From Paracoccaceae bacterium (GTDB lineage: Bacteria; Pseudomonadota; Alphaproteobacteria; Rhodobacterales; Rhodobacteraceae), in contig JAKITO010000019.1 of assembly GCA_021648025.1 (NCBI GenBank), forward strand, positions 1-55,124: a stretch of DNA of 55,124 bases, in the 5' to 3' direction. Both the position numbers and the translations under genes were made by a program. Below are positions 34,625 through 44,020 of the stretch, in pieces (within the stretch, counting starts at the first letter, position 1; every line of letters begins with the position of its first letter). The notes beneath the pieces are model-generated. The model did not search any database. It was not told where the DNA came from and saw only the letters and a list, made by a program, of their open reading frames with translations.

Positions 34625-35925
34625 TGGGGGATTTGTTTGATACCGGTGATGCGGCGCAACCGGCGCGCAACCAGCCATTGGCGGACCGGTTGCGGCCCAA
34701 ATCGCTGGATGAGGTGATCGGGCAGGAACAGGTTTTGGGGGGGGATGCGCCGTTGGGGGCGATGCTGGCGGCGGGGTCGTTGGGGTCATTGGTGTTCTGG
34801 GGGCCGCCCGGGGTGGGCAAAACCACGATTGCCCGGTTGCTGGCAGATCAAAGTGATCTGAAATTTGTACAGATCAGTGCGATTTTCACCGGGGTGGCGG
34901 ACCTGAAGAAGATATTTGAGGCGGCCAGGATCAGGGCAGGCAACGGCCAGGGGACGTTGCTGTTTGTTGATGAAGTCCATCGGTTCAACAAGGCGCAGCA
35001 GGACGGGTTTTTACCTTACATGGAGGATGGCACCATCTTGTTGGTCGGGGCCACCACCGAAAACCCGTCGTTTGAGTTGAACGCGGCATTGCTGAGCCGG
35101 GCGCAGGTTTTGGTGCTGGAGCGGCTGTCGCTGACTGATCTGGAACGGCTGGCGCAAAGGGCGGAAAGTGAGTTGGGTGTGGCCTTGCCGCTGAGCCCTG
35201 AGGCAAGGGATGCGTTGCTGGAGATGGCGGATGGCGATGGGCGGGCGCTGTTGAACCTGATCGAACAGGTGGTGGCGTGGGAATTGACGGACCCGTTGGA
35301 GCCGGGCGCGTTGGGCGCGCGTCTGATGCGACGGGCAGCGCAGTATGACAAATCGGGGGATGCGCATTACAACCTGATCTCGGCGTTGCATAAATCGGTG
35401 CGCGGGTCGGACCCGGATGCGGCGTTGTATTGGTTTGCGCGGATGCTGACGGGTGGCGAAGACCCGCGGTTTCTGGCGCGCAGGATTACCCGGATGGCGG
35501 TCGAAGACATCGGGCTGGCCGATCCGCAGGCGCAGGCGGTGTGTTTGCAGGGATGGGAGACGTATGAGCGTCTGGGCAGCCCTGAGGGTGAGTTGGCGCT
35601 GGCGCAGGCGGTGATTTATCTGGCGTTGGCCCCCAAGTCGAATGCCGGGTACGCAGCGTATAAGGCGGCGATGCGGCTGGCCGGGAAATCCGGCAGCGAG
35701 GCTCCGCCCAAGCATATTTTGAATGCGCCGACCGCGTTGATGAAAGATCAGGGGTATGGGGCTGGGTATGATTATGATCATGACGCCGAAGATGGGTTTT
35801 CGGGGCAGGATTATTTCCCGGAGGCACTGGGTCGGCAAGAGTTTTATGCGCCGGTTGAGCGGGGCTTTGAGCGGGAGTTGAAAAAGCGGTTGGCGTATTT
35901 CGAGAGGCTTCGGGCAAAGCGCTGA
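34624..35925 (+). CDS. rarA: Replication-associated recombination protein RarA (MgsA)
   Basis: AAA+ ATPase that acts at stalled replication forks. The 433-residue protein has Walker A GPPGVGKTTIAR, Walker B TLLFVDEVHRF, sensor-1 VGATTENPSFELN and the C-terminal RarA/WRNIP1 tetramerisation region (AVEDIGLADPQAQAV, YLALAPKSNAGYAAYKAA). It shares a base with the preceding protease stop; TTG at 34621 is an unlikely alternative start. Confidence 0.96.
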   Translation: MGDLFDTGDAAQPARNQPLADRLRPKSLDEVIGQEQVLGGDAPLGAMLAAGSLGSLVFWGPPGVGKTTIARLLADQSDLKFVQISAIFTGVADLKKIFEAARIRAGNGQGTLLFVDEVHRFNKAQQDGFLPYMEDGTILLVGATTENPSFELNAALLSRAQVLVLERLSLTDLERLAQRAESELGVALPLSPEARDALLEMADGDGRALLNLIEQVVAWELTDPLEPGALGARLMRRAAQYDKSGDAHYNLISALHKSVRGSDPDAALYWFARMLTGGEDPRFLARRITRMAVEDIGLADPQAQAVCLQGWETYERLGSPEGELALAQAVIYLALAPKSNAGYAAYKAAMRLAGKSGSEAPPKHILNAPTALMKDQGYGAGYDYDHDAEDGFSGQDYFPEALGRQEFYAPVERGFERELKKRLAYFERLRAKR

Positions 35926-36023
35926 GGCGTTGGGGCGAACTGCTCATCAAGCCATGAATGGCTTTCTTCGCAGCTGACCTGGTGGTCACTTGACTCTAAA
36001 GCGCGCGCGCGCGACAGACCCCC

Positions 36024-36404
36024 ATGATTACAACTGTTTCTCTTGTGGCGCTGGGTGGCGCGATTGGCGCGGCTTTGCGTTATTTGACCGGCGTCGGTGT
36101 GGTGCGTTTGATTGGCCATCAGGACTTTCCTTTGGCAATGATCACCGTGAATGTCGTCGGCTCGTTCCTTATGGGCGCCTTTGTGGTGGCGGCAGCACAG
36201 CGCGGGCTGACGCATTTCAGCCCCTTTGTGATGACCGGATTGCTGGGAGGGTTCACAACGTTTTCGGCCTTTTCGCTGGAGACCATCACCCTGATCGAAC
36301 GTGGGACGATCGGGCAGGCGGGGTTGTATGTAGTTTTGTCGGTTGGTCTGTCAATTGGCGCATTGATGTTGGGCCTATGGGTCACGCGGGGGATATTGGT
36401 ATGA
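36024..36404 (+). CDS. crcB: Fluoride exporter CrcB (Fluc)
   Basis: Dual-topology fluoride channel protecting against cytosolic fluoride. The 126-residue protein has four membrane segments and the Fluc signature GGFTTFSAFSLE, plus the N-terminal GGAIGAALRY. No fluoride riboswitch fold was recognised upstream, where an alternating GCGCGCGCGCGCG run lies at 36001-36013. Its stop overlaps the rluC start (ATGA). Confidence 0.95.
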   Translation: MITTVSLVALGGAIGAALRYLTGVGVVRLIGHQDFPLAMITVNVVGSFLMGAFVVAAAQRGLTHFSPFVMTGLLGGFTTFSAFSLETITLIERGTIGQAGLYVVLSVGLSIGALMLGLWVTRGILV

Positions 36405-37444
36405 GTAGTGTTCAGAAAGTTACGGTTGGCGACGATGATGGAGATCAGCGGCTTGATCGCTGGCTCAGGCGGATGTTCCCGCATGTTTCGCAAGGACGGA
36501 TCGAAAAGATGTGCCGCAAGGGGGAATTGCGGGTGGATGGCGGTCGGGTCAAGGCGTCAACCCGGCTTGAGGTCGGGCAGGAGGTGCGTATTCCACCGCT
36601 GCCGGATCGCGATCATGTGCAGGGCCCGGCGCGTACAAATGTGTCCAAGGGTGACAGCGACATGATCCAGGCCTGTGTGATTTACCGCGACGAACATGTG
36701 ATCGCCCTGAACAAACCGCCCGGGTTGGCGGTGCAGGGCGGTAGCGGGCAGACCCGGCATGTGGATGGGTTGGCTGAGGCGTTGCGCTTTGAGGCCGAAG
36801 AAAAGCCGAGGCTGGTGCATCGGTTGGACAAGGATACCTCGGGTGTGTTGCTGCTGGCGAGGTCGCGCACAGTTGCGGCCAAGCTGACGGCGAGTTTCCG
36901 GCATCGTGAGACGCGCAAGATTTATTGGGCGGTGGTGGCGGGCGTGCCGCATCCCAAGGAGGGAATTATTCGTAACGGGCTGGTCAAGGCTGGCGGGCAT
37001 GGAGCCAAGGGCGAGGGTGAAAAGGTGATCTGTGTGCATCCACGCGACATTGACGAAACACCCGGCGCCAAGCGGGCGGTGACGGAATATAGCCTGATTG
37101 AGGCCGTTGCAAAGCGGGCGGCATGGATGGCGTTGTATCCGGTGACCGGGCGGACGCATCAATTGCGTGCGCATATGGCCGAGTTGGGGCATCCGATTGT
37201 TGGCGATGGTAAATATGGCGGTTCGGGGCAGGATAACCTGGGCGACGGGTGGGGCGCGCATCTGGGGGGGGACATCAGCCGCAAGCTGCATCTGCATGCG
37301 CGACACCTGATGATTGAACATCCGGTATCAGGTGCAAAACTGCATCTGACGGCACCTTTGCCGGACCATATGGTGCAAACCTGGGAAACCTTTCAGTGGC
37401 AACCCAAGGATGCGCCGGTTGATCCGTTTGAGGATTTGGAATGA
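36401..37444 (+). CDS. rluC: RluC/RluD-family 23S rRNA pseudouridine synthase
   Basis: Isomerises specific uridines in 23S rRNA. The 347-residue protein has an N-terminal S4 RNA-binding domain (QRLDRWLRRMFPHVSQGRIE) and the synthase domain with catalytic aspartate in VHRLDKDTSGVLLLA, and later PVTGRTHQLRAHMAELGHPI. ATG 36401 overlaps the crcB stop; the longer frame to 35990 crosses crcB and is not coding. The RluC rather than RluD assignment is by overall look. Confidence 0.9.
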   Translation: MSSVQKVTVGDDDGDQRLDRWLRRMFPHVSQGRIEKMCRKGELRVDGGRVKASTRLEVGQEVRIPPLPDRDHVQGPARTNVSKGDSDMIQACVIYRDEHVIALNKPPGLAVQGGSGQTRHVDGLAEALRFEAEEKPRLVHRLDKDTSGVLLLARSRTVAAKLTASFRHRETRKIYWAVVAGVPHPKEGIIRNGLVKAGGHGAKGEGEKVICVHPRDIDETPGAKRAVTEYSLIEAVAKRAAWMALYPVTGRTHQLRAHMAELGHPIVGDGKYGGSGQDNLGDGWGAHLGGDISRKLHLHARHLMIEHPVSGAKLHLTAPLPDHMVQTWETFQWQPKDAPVDPFEDLE

Positions 37445-38145
37445 GCGAATGGAAGGCCAAGCGGTTCTGGAAAGAGGCGCGGGTGGTAGAGGATGGCGCG
37501 CGGTTTGCAGTCGAGTTGGACGGGCGTCGGGTAAAAACCCCGGCCAAGGCCGCGTTAGAGATGCCGACACGGGGCATGGCGCAAGCGGTGGCGGCCGAAT
37601 GGGACGCGCAGGAGGGGGTGATTGACCCCAGGGGCATGCCGTTCACCCGGTCGGCCAATGCGGCGATTGACAAGGTGGCGCATCAGCATGGCGAGGTGGC
37701 CGATATGCTGGCCGGATACGGGGACGCGGACCTGTTGTGTTATCGCGCCGAAGCGCCGGTGGAATTGGTGGCGCATCAGGCACAGGAATGGGATCCGGCG
37801 TTGGGCTGGGCGCGTGATGCTTTGGGGGTTGATCTGGAGGTGTTCAAAGGGGTGGTTCATCACCCGCAATCCACATCAGATATTGCCGGTTTGACCGCCC
37901 GGGTTCACCGGATGGGAAATTTCCATCTGGCGGCATTTCACGATCTGGTTAGCCTCTCTGGTTCACTGATTCTTGGGTTTGGGGCGGCGTTGGGATGGCG
38001 CGGGGCGGATGACATCTGGAAATTATCGCAACTGGACGAGATTTGGCAGGCGCAACAATGGGGCGCAGACGAAGAAGCGCAGAAAATGAGCGAGGCCAAA
38101 AGGCAGGCATTTTTGCATGCAAAAGCCTTCTTTGACCTGTCTTGA
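37441..38145 (+). CDS. ATP12-family F1-ATPase assembly chaperone
   Basis: Homologue of mitochondrial Atp12, which assists assembly of F1 alpha subunits. The 234-residue protein shows the family core: RVKTPAKAALEMPTRGMAQA, AAEWDAQEGVIDPRGMPFTR, DLLCYRAEAPVELVAHQAQE-like spacing and WDPALGWARDALG. It is confined mostly to alphaproteobacteria and mitochondria, supporting the taxonomic call. It overlaps rluC by ATGA. Confidence 0.93.
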   Translation: MSEWKAKRFWKEARVVEDGARFAVELDGRRVKTPAKAALEMPTRGMAQAVAAEWDAQEGVIDPRGMPFTRSANAAIDKVAHQHGEVADMLAGYGDADLLCYRAEAPVELVAHQAQEWDPALGWARDALGVDLEVFKGVVHHPQSTSDIAGLTARVHRMGNFHLAAFHDLVSLSGSLILGFGAALGWRGADDIWKLSQLDEIWQAQQWGADEEAQKMSEAKRQAFLHAKAFFDLS

Positions 38146-38353
38146 CGTCAATTTATCAATTTTTCCCACTTTGCCTGTAAAGAATGCAGCGTCGAAGTAT
38201 TAATTTTGATGATCCAACACTTGACGTTTGTTGATGAATTGGCTCACAATTGGACCCACCGAACGCGTCACTCGCGCATCGGGATTAAAATGGGTACGAA
38301 TGTACCGGGGAGCCGCCGCAAACACGTGGCGGATGTATCAGGAAGAGGTAATC
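38146..38353 (+). promoter_or_regulatory. Upstream region of aapJ
   Basis: A 208-base AT-rich gap before the amino-acid ABC transporter genes, likely to hold their promoter. TTGACG (38221-38226) is a possible -35 box, but no good -10 lies at normal spacing. GGAAGAGG precedes the aapJ ATG. Confidence 0.4.
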
Positions 38354-39370
38354 ATGAATAGAACTGTATTTTTTGGCGCACTGACAGTGGCCGGCCTTGC
38401 AGCCGTCGCGGCATCGGCGGGAACGCTGGATGACGTCAAGGCGCGCGGCAAGCTGAACTGTGGCGTGTCCACCGGTCTGGTTGGCTTTGCGGCACCAGAT
38501 GCCAGCGGTCGCTGGGGCGGCTTTGACGTAACAATCTGCCGCGCGGTTGCCGCGGCGGTTCTGGGCGACGCAGAGGCGGTTGAGTTTGTTCCAACCACCG
38601 GCAAGACGCGTTTCACAGCACTTGCTTCTGGCGAAGTTGACCTTCTGGCCCGTAACACCACATGGACCCTGTCGCGCGATGTTGACCTGAAATTCGACTT
38701 TGTCGGCGTGAACTACTACGATGGTCAGGGCTTTATGGTTCCAAAAGCACTGGGCGTTTCTTCTGCCAAAGAGCTGGATGGCGCAACCGTCTGCATTCAG
38801 ACCGGTACAACAACCGAACTGAACCTGGCCGACTTCTTTCGCTCAAACAACATGAGCTATGAGCCGGTGCCGATTGAAACCAACGCCGAAGCGCAGCAGC
38901 AGTACCTTGCCGGTGCCTGCGATACGCTGACCACTGACGCGTCCGGCCTGGCCGCGACCCGTGCGGCGTTCGAAAACCCGGACGACCACATTGTTCTGCC
39001 CGAGATTGTCTCGAAAGAGCCACTTGGACCGCTGGTGCGCCATGGCGACAACGAATGGGGCGACATCGTTCGCTGGACTTTGAACGCACTGGTATCGGCA
39101 GAAGAGCTGGGCATTACATCGGCCAATCTGGCTGAGCTTTCCGGTGGTACCGACAACCCCGAGATCAACCGTATCCTGGGCACCGAAGGCAACATGGGCG
39201 AAATGCTTGGCCTTGATGCTGACTGGGCTGCACGGGCGATCGCGGTTGGTGGCAACTATGCCGAAGTGTTCGAAACCAACATCGGTGAGAACACGCCGAT
39301 CGGCCTGTCGCGCGGGCTTAACGCGCTTTGGACCGATGGCGGGCTGATTTATTCGCCGCCGTTCCGGTAA
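38354..39370 (+). CDS. aapJ: General L-amino acid ABC transporter, periplasmic binding protein
   Basis: Binds amino acids in the periplasm and delivers them to AapQMP. The 338-residue precursor has a signal peptide (FFGALTVAGLAAVAASAG, cleaved near residue 22), then family 3 binding protein motifs: LNCGVSTGLVGFAAPDASGR, GFDVTICRAVAAAVLGD, LLARNTTWTLSRD. The chosen start ATG 38354 follows GGAAGAGG. A hairpin separates it from the permease genes, typical where the binding protein is needed in excess. Confidence 0.95.
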   Translation: MNRTVFFGALTVAGLAAVAASAGTLDDVKARGKLNCGVSTGLVGFAAPDASGRWGGFDVTICRAVAAAVLGDAEAVEFVPTTGKTRFTALASGEVDLLARNTTWTLSRDVDLKFDFVGVNYYDGQGFMVPKALGVSSAKELDGATVCIQTGTTTELNLADFFRSNNMSYEPVPIETNAEAQQQYLAGACDTLTTDASGLAATRAAFENPDDHIVLPEIVSKEPLGPLVRHGDNEWGDIVRWTLNALVSAEELGITSANLAELSGGTDNPEINRILGTEGNMGEMLGLDADWAARAIAVGGNYAEVFETNIGENTPIGLSRGLNALWTDGGLIYSPPFR

Positions 39371-39380
39371 ATATCACTAA

Positions 39381-39410
39381 GAAAGGGCGCGGATCATTCC
39401 GCGCCCTTTC
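39381..39410 (+). terminator. Terminator/attenuator between aapJ and aapQ
   Basis: GAAAGGGCGCGGA (39381-39393) pairs perfectly with TCCGCGCCCTTTC (39398-39410) around a TCAT loop; TTCCTCT follows. A 13-bp perfect stem directly after the binding-protein gene suggests partial termination or 3'-end protection of the aapJ mRNA. Confidence 0.8.
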
Positions 39411-39507
39411 TTCCTCTACCAATTGCCTACAACGATAATCCAGGTCCACAACAAGACGGTGCGAAGCCGTTGATTAAAGATGGACCGGAAAAACAGGGAT
39501 AGAATCC

Positions 39508-40719
39508 ATGTCCACGATGACAGACCCGCCACAATCGGCATTCCGTGTGTCGATGCTGTTGAGCGATACGCGATACCGCGGGTATACATTTCAAGCCATT
39601 GCATTGTTTTGTTTGATTATTGCCATGGCCTATCTGGGCATGAATCTGGTGCGCAACCTGGCGGCGGCGGGGCTTAACATCTCGTACAACTTTCTGGGCG
39701 CGCCTGCCGGGTATGACATCAACCAGCGTTTGATTGAATATGACAGCCAGTCGACCCATGGTCAGGCGGCGATTGTCGGCATTCTCAATACCTTGCTGGT
39801 GGCCTTTCTGGGCATTATAACCGCCACCGTCCTTGGCGTGACTGCCGGGGTTCTGCGCCTGTCCAACAATTGGCTGGTGTCCAAGATGATGTCGATCTAC
39901 GTCGAGGCGTTTCGCAACGTGCCGGTGCTGATCTGGATCCTGGTGATCAACGGTCTGGTCACCCAGATGGCGTCCCCCCGTGAGTACCGGGGCGACGATG
40001 CCACCAGTTCGATGTGGCTGGATGCGGTGGCCTTTACCAACCGGGGCGTTTATATTCCCGCGCCGGTGTGGAATGACGGCTCGATGATCGTGGTGCTGAC
40101 CTTTTTCGCCTCGATTGTCGCCATCTTTGCCTATCGCCGCTATGTGCGAAATCTACTTTATACAACCGGCAAACTGCTGCCGACCTTCTTGCCAAGCATC
40201 GGTCTTTTGATCGTGCCGACCATTTTGATGTTCTACATCATGGGTCAGCCGGTCGGGTTGGACTATCCGGAACTGAAAGGTTTCAACTTTCAGGGCGGCA
40301 CCCAGATCGGGCGCCCACTGATTGCCCTGTGGCTGGCCCTGTCGGTCTATACCGGTGCCTTTATCGCTGAAAACGTGCGGGCCGGCATCCTGGCCATTCC
40401 CCGGGGCCAGAGCGAGGCCGCGGCGTCCCTTGGCATGCGTCCGGGGCGGGTCATGAACCTGGTCGTGCTGCCGCAGGCCCTGCGGGTCATCATCCCGCCG
40501 CTGATCTCGCAGTATCTGAACATTGCCAAGAATTCGTCGCTGGCGATTGCAGTCGGGTATGCGGATATCACCGCCACCCTGGGCGGCATTACTCTGAACC
40601 AGACCGGTCGGGCAATTGAATCGGTGTTGTTGCTGATGTTGTTCTATCTGTTCATCTCGCTAAGTATCTCGGCGGTGATGAATATCTATAACAACTCTGT
40701 CAAATTGCAGGAGCGCTGA
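39508..40719 (+). CDS. aapQ: General L-amino acid ABC transporter permease AapQ
   Basis: Inner-membrane permease of the His/Glu/Gln family. The 403-residue protein has about eight membrane segments and the C-terminal EAA loop region in RGQSEAAASLGMRPGRVMNL (E-A-A...G). Two extra N-terminal segments relative to simple permeases are usual for AapQ. aapM begins one base after its stop. Confidence 0.94.
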   Translation: MSTMTDPPQSAFRVSMLLSDTRYRGYTFQAIALFCLIIAMAYLGMNLVRNLAAAGLNISYNFLGAPAGYDINQRLIEYDSQSTHGQAAIVGILNTLLVAFLGIITATVLGVTAGVLRLSNNWLVSKMMSIYVEAFRNVPVLIWILVINGLVTQMASPREYRGDDATSSMWLDAVAFTNRGVYIPAPVWNDGSMIVVLTFFASIVAIFAYRRYVRNLLYTTGKLLPTFLPSIGLLIVPTILMFYIMGQPVGLDYPELKGFNFQGGTQIGRPLIALWLALSVYTGAFIAENVRAGILAIPRGQSEAAASLGMRPGRVMNLVVLPQALRVIIPPLISQYLNIAKNSSLAIAVGYADITATLGGITLNQTGRAIESVLLLMLFYLFISLSISAVMNIYNNSVKLQER

Positions 40720-40720
40720 G

Positions 40721-42019
40721 ATGGCTGACAATAACACCAATCCCATCGCCTACATGCGCGAAACGCCCCTGCCGCAGCTTGATCCGCCCGCGTCCGAGGC
40801 CGGGCTGGGCCATTGGGTGCGTCAAAACCTGTTCTCCAGCGTCCTGAACACGGTTCTGACCCTTGCGGCGTTTGTGTCTCTGTATTTCATCTTCACCTCG
40901 ACGGTGCCCTGGTTCGTCAACGGGGTATGGCAATCCGAGAGCATCCGCGGCTGCCGCGAGGTGCTGGAAGGCGCGACAGGGGGCTGTTTTGCGGTTCTTA
41001 CGGAACGCTGGAACCAGTTGTTGTTCGGGTTCACCTATTCCGATGATCAATACTGGCGCCCAACCCTGGCCTTTGCGTTGCTGTTCGTGGCCATTGCTCC
41101 GGTCCTGTTTGTCGCGCTGCCGCGCAAGATGCTGTATTTCACGCTGCTTTATCCGCTGCTGGCATTCTATCTGATCTGGGGTGGTTCGATCTATGCCACG
41201 ATCAGTACCGGGCTTGGATTTGTGGTCGGGTATCTGGTGTATTCGCGATTTGTCGCCAGTTCCTTTGCCCTTGGCCTGATCGGTGGTGTGGTCGCGGCCT
41301 TTGTGACCTGGTGGCTTGGTGGTTTTGTGGTGGATGCCATAGCGCCCGCGACACCTTTCCTGGAAGAAATCCCCTCGCGCAAAATGGGCGGTTTCATGTT
41401 GAACATGATCCTTGGCGTGGTCTGTGTGTCGCTGTCCCTGCCGCTGGGCATTGCCCTGGCGTTGGGGCGACAATCCAGATTGCCGATCATTCGCATCATC
41501 TGCGTGGTGTTCATCGAATTTGTTCGCGGTGTGCCGTTGATCACCCTGCTGTTCGTGGCAAACGTGATCCTGGGCTACTTTCTGCCGCCGGACACCAATT
41601 TCGACCTGATCCTGCGGGTGATCATCATGATCACCATGTTCTCGGCGGCCTATATCGCCGAGGTGATCCGTGGCGGTCTGGCGGCATTGCCCACCGGCCA
41701 ATACGAGGCGGGTGACAGCCTGGGGCTGGACTATGCGCAGTCCATGCGCCTGATCATCCTGCCGCAGGCGCTGAAGATTTCGATCCCCGGTATCGTCAAC
41801 GTGGCGGTGGGACTGTTCAAGGATACCACCCTGGTGTCGGTCATTTCGATGTTCGACCTGGTGGGCATGATCCGCGGACCGATCCTGGCGTCAACCGAAT
41901 GGAACGGCGTCTATTGGGAGCTGTTTATGGCTGCTGCCGTGCTGTTCTTTGTCGTCTGTTACGGCATTTCACAATATTCCCAGTGGTTGGAGCGCAAGCT
42001 CGCAACCGATCATCGTTAA
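40721..42019 (+). CDS. aapM: General L-amino acid ABC transporter permease AapM
   Basis: Second permease of the AapJQMP importer. The 432-residue protein has several N-terminal membrane segments and the EAA loop in PTGQYEAGDSLGLDYAQSMR. It is longer than AapQ, as in other alphaproteobacterial systems. aapP follows with 16 bases between, with GCGAGAGGG as its ribosome site. Confidence 0.94.
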   Translation: MADNNTNPIAYMRETPLPQLDPPASEAGLGHWVRQNLFSSVLNTVLTLAAFVSLYFIFTSTVPWFVNGVWQSESIRGCREVLEGATGGCFAVLTERWNQLLFGFTYSDDQYWRPTLAFALLFVAIAPVLFVALPRKMLYFTLLYPLLAFYLIWGGSIYATISTGLGFVVGYLVYSRFVASSFALGLIGGVVAAFVTWWLGGFVVDAIAPATPFLEEIPSRKMGGFMLNMILGVVCVSLSLPLGIALALGRQSRLPIIRIICVVFIEFVRGVPLITLLFVANVILGYFLPPDTNFDLILRVIIMITMFSAAYIAEVIRGGLAALPTGQYEAGDSLGLDYAQSMRLIILPQALKISIPGIVNVAVGLFKDTTLVSVISMFDLVGMIRGPILASTEWNGVYWELFMAAAVLFFVVCYGISQYSQWLERKLATDHR

Positions 42020-42035
42020 GCGAGAGGGCTAAAAA

Positions 42036-42803
42036 ATGACTGAAGCCGCAAAAATGCAAGTTTCGGACGAGATTGCCATCTCGATCCAGGGCATGAACAA
42101 ATGGTTCGGGAGCTTTCACGTTCTGCGTGACATCAACCTGACGGTCAATTCCGGCGAACGGATTGTTGTCTGTGGCCCGTCGGGTTCCGGCAAATCCACG
42201 CTGATCCGCTGTATCAACGCGCTGGAAGAGCACCAGAAAGGTTCGATCGAGGTGGATGGCACCGTGTTGTCGTCCGATCTCAAGAATATCGACAAGATCC
42301 GGCGCGAGGTGGGGATGGTGTTTCAGCATTTCAACCTGTTCCCGCATCTGACCATTCTGGAAAACCTGACTCTGGCGCCGATCTGGGTGCGTAAAACCCC
42401 CAAGAGCGAGGCCGAAGAAACGGCGATGCACTTTCTTGAAAAGGTGAAAATCCCCGAGCAGGCCGACAAGTATCCCGGCCAGCTTTCGGGTGGTCAGCAG
42501 CAGCGGGTGGCGATTGCCCGTTCGTTGTGCATGCGCCCACGCATCATGCTGTTTGACGAGCCGACTTCGGCGCTTGACCCGGAGATGATCAAAGAAGTTC
42601 TTGATACCATGATCGCGCTGGCCGAAGAAGGCATGACCATGCTGGTGGTGACCCACGAGATGGGCTTTGCCCGTCAGGTGGCGAATCGGGTGATATTCAT
42701 GGATGAAGGTCAGATTGTCGAACAGAACGAGCCGGAAGAGTTCTTTAACAATCCCCAAAGCCCACGGACCAAGTTGTTCCTGAGCCAGATCCTCGGACAT
42801 TAG
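42036..42803 (+). CDS. aapP: General L-amino acid ABC transporter ATP-binding protein AapP
   Basis: ATPase of the importer. The 255-residue protein has Walker [10 protein letters not shown], signature [12 protein letters not shown], Walker [15 protein letters not shown] and the H-loop in [10 protein letters not shown]. It completes aapJQMP. Two inverted intergenic repeats follow directly. Confidence 0.96.
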   Translation: MTEAAKMQVSDEIAISIQGMNKWFGSFHVLRDINLTVNSGERIVVCGPSGSGKSTLIRCINALEEHQKGSIEVDGTVLSSDLKNIDKIRREVGMVFQHFNLFPHLTILENLTLAPIWVRKTPKSEAEETAMHFLEKVKIPEQADKYPGQLSGGQQQRVAIARSLCMRPRIMLFDEPTSALDPEMIKEVLDTMIALAEEGMTMLVVTHEMGFARQVANRVIFMDEGQIVEQNEPEEFFNNPQSPRTKLFLSQILGH

Positions 42804-42807
42804 CGGA

Positions 42808-42868
42808 GGCGGTGGGGTAAACCCCGCCTTACGGCAGAAATTAACGGTAGGGCGGGGTTTCCCCCGCC
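42808..42868. repeat. Facing pair of intergenic repeats after aapP
   Basis: GGCGGTGGGGTAAACCCCGC and five more bases (42808-42832), then GTAGGGCGGGGTTTCCCCCG and two more (42847-42868). They are related to the 22-bp repeats at 23952 and 26358 and face each other, so they can fold together or singly. They lie between convergent aapP and the SixA-like gene and probably also terminate transcription. Confidence 0.7.
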
Positions 42869-42872
42869 TTTT

Positions 42873-43367
42873 CTATATCAAAACCTCGCGTGGGATTACG
42901 AAATCAATTACCCGCCCGGTGCCCCATTCGACCCTGGACCAATCGCCAATATCAAACGTGACAATCAAGGTGGCGCAGGTTGGATAGTCGTCAAATCGAA
43001 GGTGATCGGGCGGTGTGCTGAGCAACCTGCCAGCAAATTCGCCAATTCCCGGATTATGCCCCAACATCAGAATTGTCCTGCCATGCCCCGATGCCAGAAC
43101 CTGACGCATCTGGTCGGCGTTGGCATGATACAGGGCGTCTGTGAATGCCACCCGGCCCGGCAGCTTCAGCCCCTTGAAGGTTTCTCTGGTGCGGCGCGAT
43201 GAAGAACTGAGCGTCTGATCCGGCGCCCACCCGCCCCGGTGCAGCCATTCACCAATGGCTTGTGCCGATTTCACCCCGCGTTGGTTCAACGGGCGGTCAT
43301 GGTCGGCCAAACCCGGGGTGTTCCAGCTTGATTTGGCGTGACGGGTCAGTATCAGGGTATAAGTCAT
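42873..43367 (-). CDS. SixA-like histidine phosphatase
   Basis: Phosphohistidine or small-phosphoester phosphatase of the histidine phosphatase superfamily. The 164-residue protein has the RHG-type motif LILTRHAKSSW with the catalytic histidine at residue 9 and a second histidine in LMLGHNPGIGEFA, both typical of SixA. ATG 43367 overlaps the stop of the ferredoxin gene (ATGA); the frame upstream of it is not part of this gene. The substrate is unknown. Confidence 0.88.
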   Translation of the reverse strand: MTYTLILTRHAKSSWNTPGLADHDRPLNQRGVKSAQAIGEWLHRGGWAPDQTLSSSSRRTRETFKGLKLPGRVAFTDALYHANADQMRQVLASGHGRTILMLGHNPGIGEFAGRLLSTPPDHLRFDDYPTCATLIVTFDIGDWSRVEWGTGRVIDFVIPREVLI

Positions 43368-44020
43368 TTGGGGTGGAACGCTTTCATGTGATGCGTCGAT
43401 TGCGCCGCCGTCCGTCCGGCCCCGGCGCTGACAGGGCAGGCAAGACGCGCAGCACACCCTTGTGTCATGCAAGGCTTGCCTGCATCACTATCAAGAAATT
43501 CGCGGCAGGCGGGTACATTATAGTCCCGGTCGCTGCTCAGTGCCGATACTGGGCACCTGGATTTGCAGGGTTGATCCACGCATGAAATACAGGGGCTTTG
43601 GCTGACCGGTGCGGGAAATGGGAACTCTTGTTCAAAGGACAATGCACCACGATATGAGATCATCAGACCAATTGTGTCGTGTACCAACATGCCAATCGGA
43701 CTGACAAAGGTGCTGCCTGACTTTTCTGCCCAGTCGATAAAGGGCGCATATGGTGGCCCGCCAAACGGATAAAATGCGGTGCTTTTGAATTGAGTGGCTA
43801 ATGCGCCGACAACGCGGGTTGACCAGCGGTCTATTGGGTTTGGCAATCTGTCCTGATATTCGCGGGCCTTGGAAAACACCGGCCAGAATCCGGGGCCTGC
43901 CCCCAGCAGCAACAGGGTGCCCCCGTCCAGCTGTTTCGCCCCGCAGCGTGCCGGGTGCAGCGCGCCCATGAGCAGAAGTCCGGCGGCAGTCGCCGCCTTG
44001 TCAATCGCCTGGTATGTCAC
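43364..44020 (-). CDS. Ferredoxin-like 4Fe-4S protein, unknown role
   Basis: A 218-residue soluble protein with a cluster motif CISCVDQPCKSRCPVSAL (C-x2-C-x4-C-x3-CP) and a second cysteine set, PCMTQGCAARLACPV, near the C-terminus, resembling the ferredoxin part of QueG-like proteins. The N-terminal half (LMGALHPARCGAKQLDGGTL, LLLGAGPGFWPVF) resembles no enzyme I know. The preferred start is GTG 44020, which overlaps the preceding stop (GTGA); ATG 44050 is an alternative. It sits in a coupled trio with the sterol-desaturase-type and SixA-like genes. Confidence 0.78.
   Translation of the reverse strand: MTYQAIDKAATAAGLLLMGALHPARCGAKQLDGGTLLLLGAGPGFWPVFSKAREYQDRLPNPIDRWSTRVVGALATQFKSTAFYPFGGPPYAPFIDWAEKSGSTFVSPIGMLVHDTIGLMISYRGALSFEQEFPFPAPVSQSPCISCVDQPCKSRCPVSALSSDRDYNVPACREFLDSDAGKPCMTQGCAARLACPVSAGAGRTAAQSTHHMKAFHPK

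Noticed and set aside
35926..36023. Possible fluoride riboswitch before crcB
   Set aside because: The conserved pseudoknot core of the crcB motif could not be traced; only an alternating GC run is present.
40700..41701. 333-residue leftward open frame over aapM
   Set aside because: Antisense of a permease gene; Gln/His/Arg-rich shadow.
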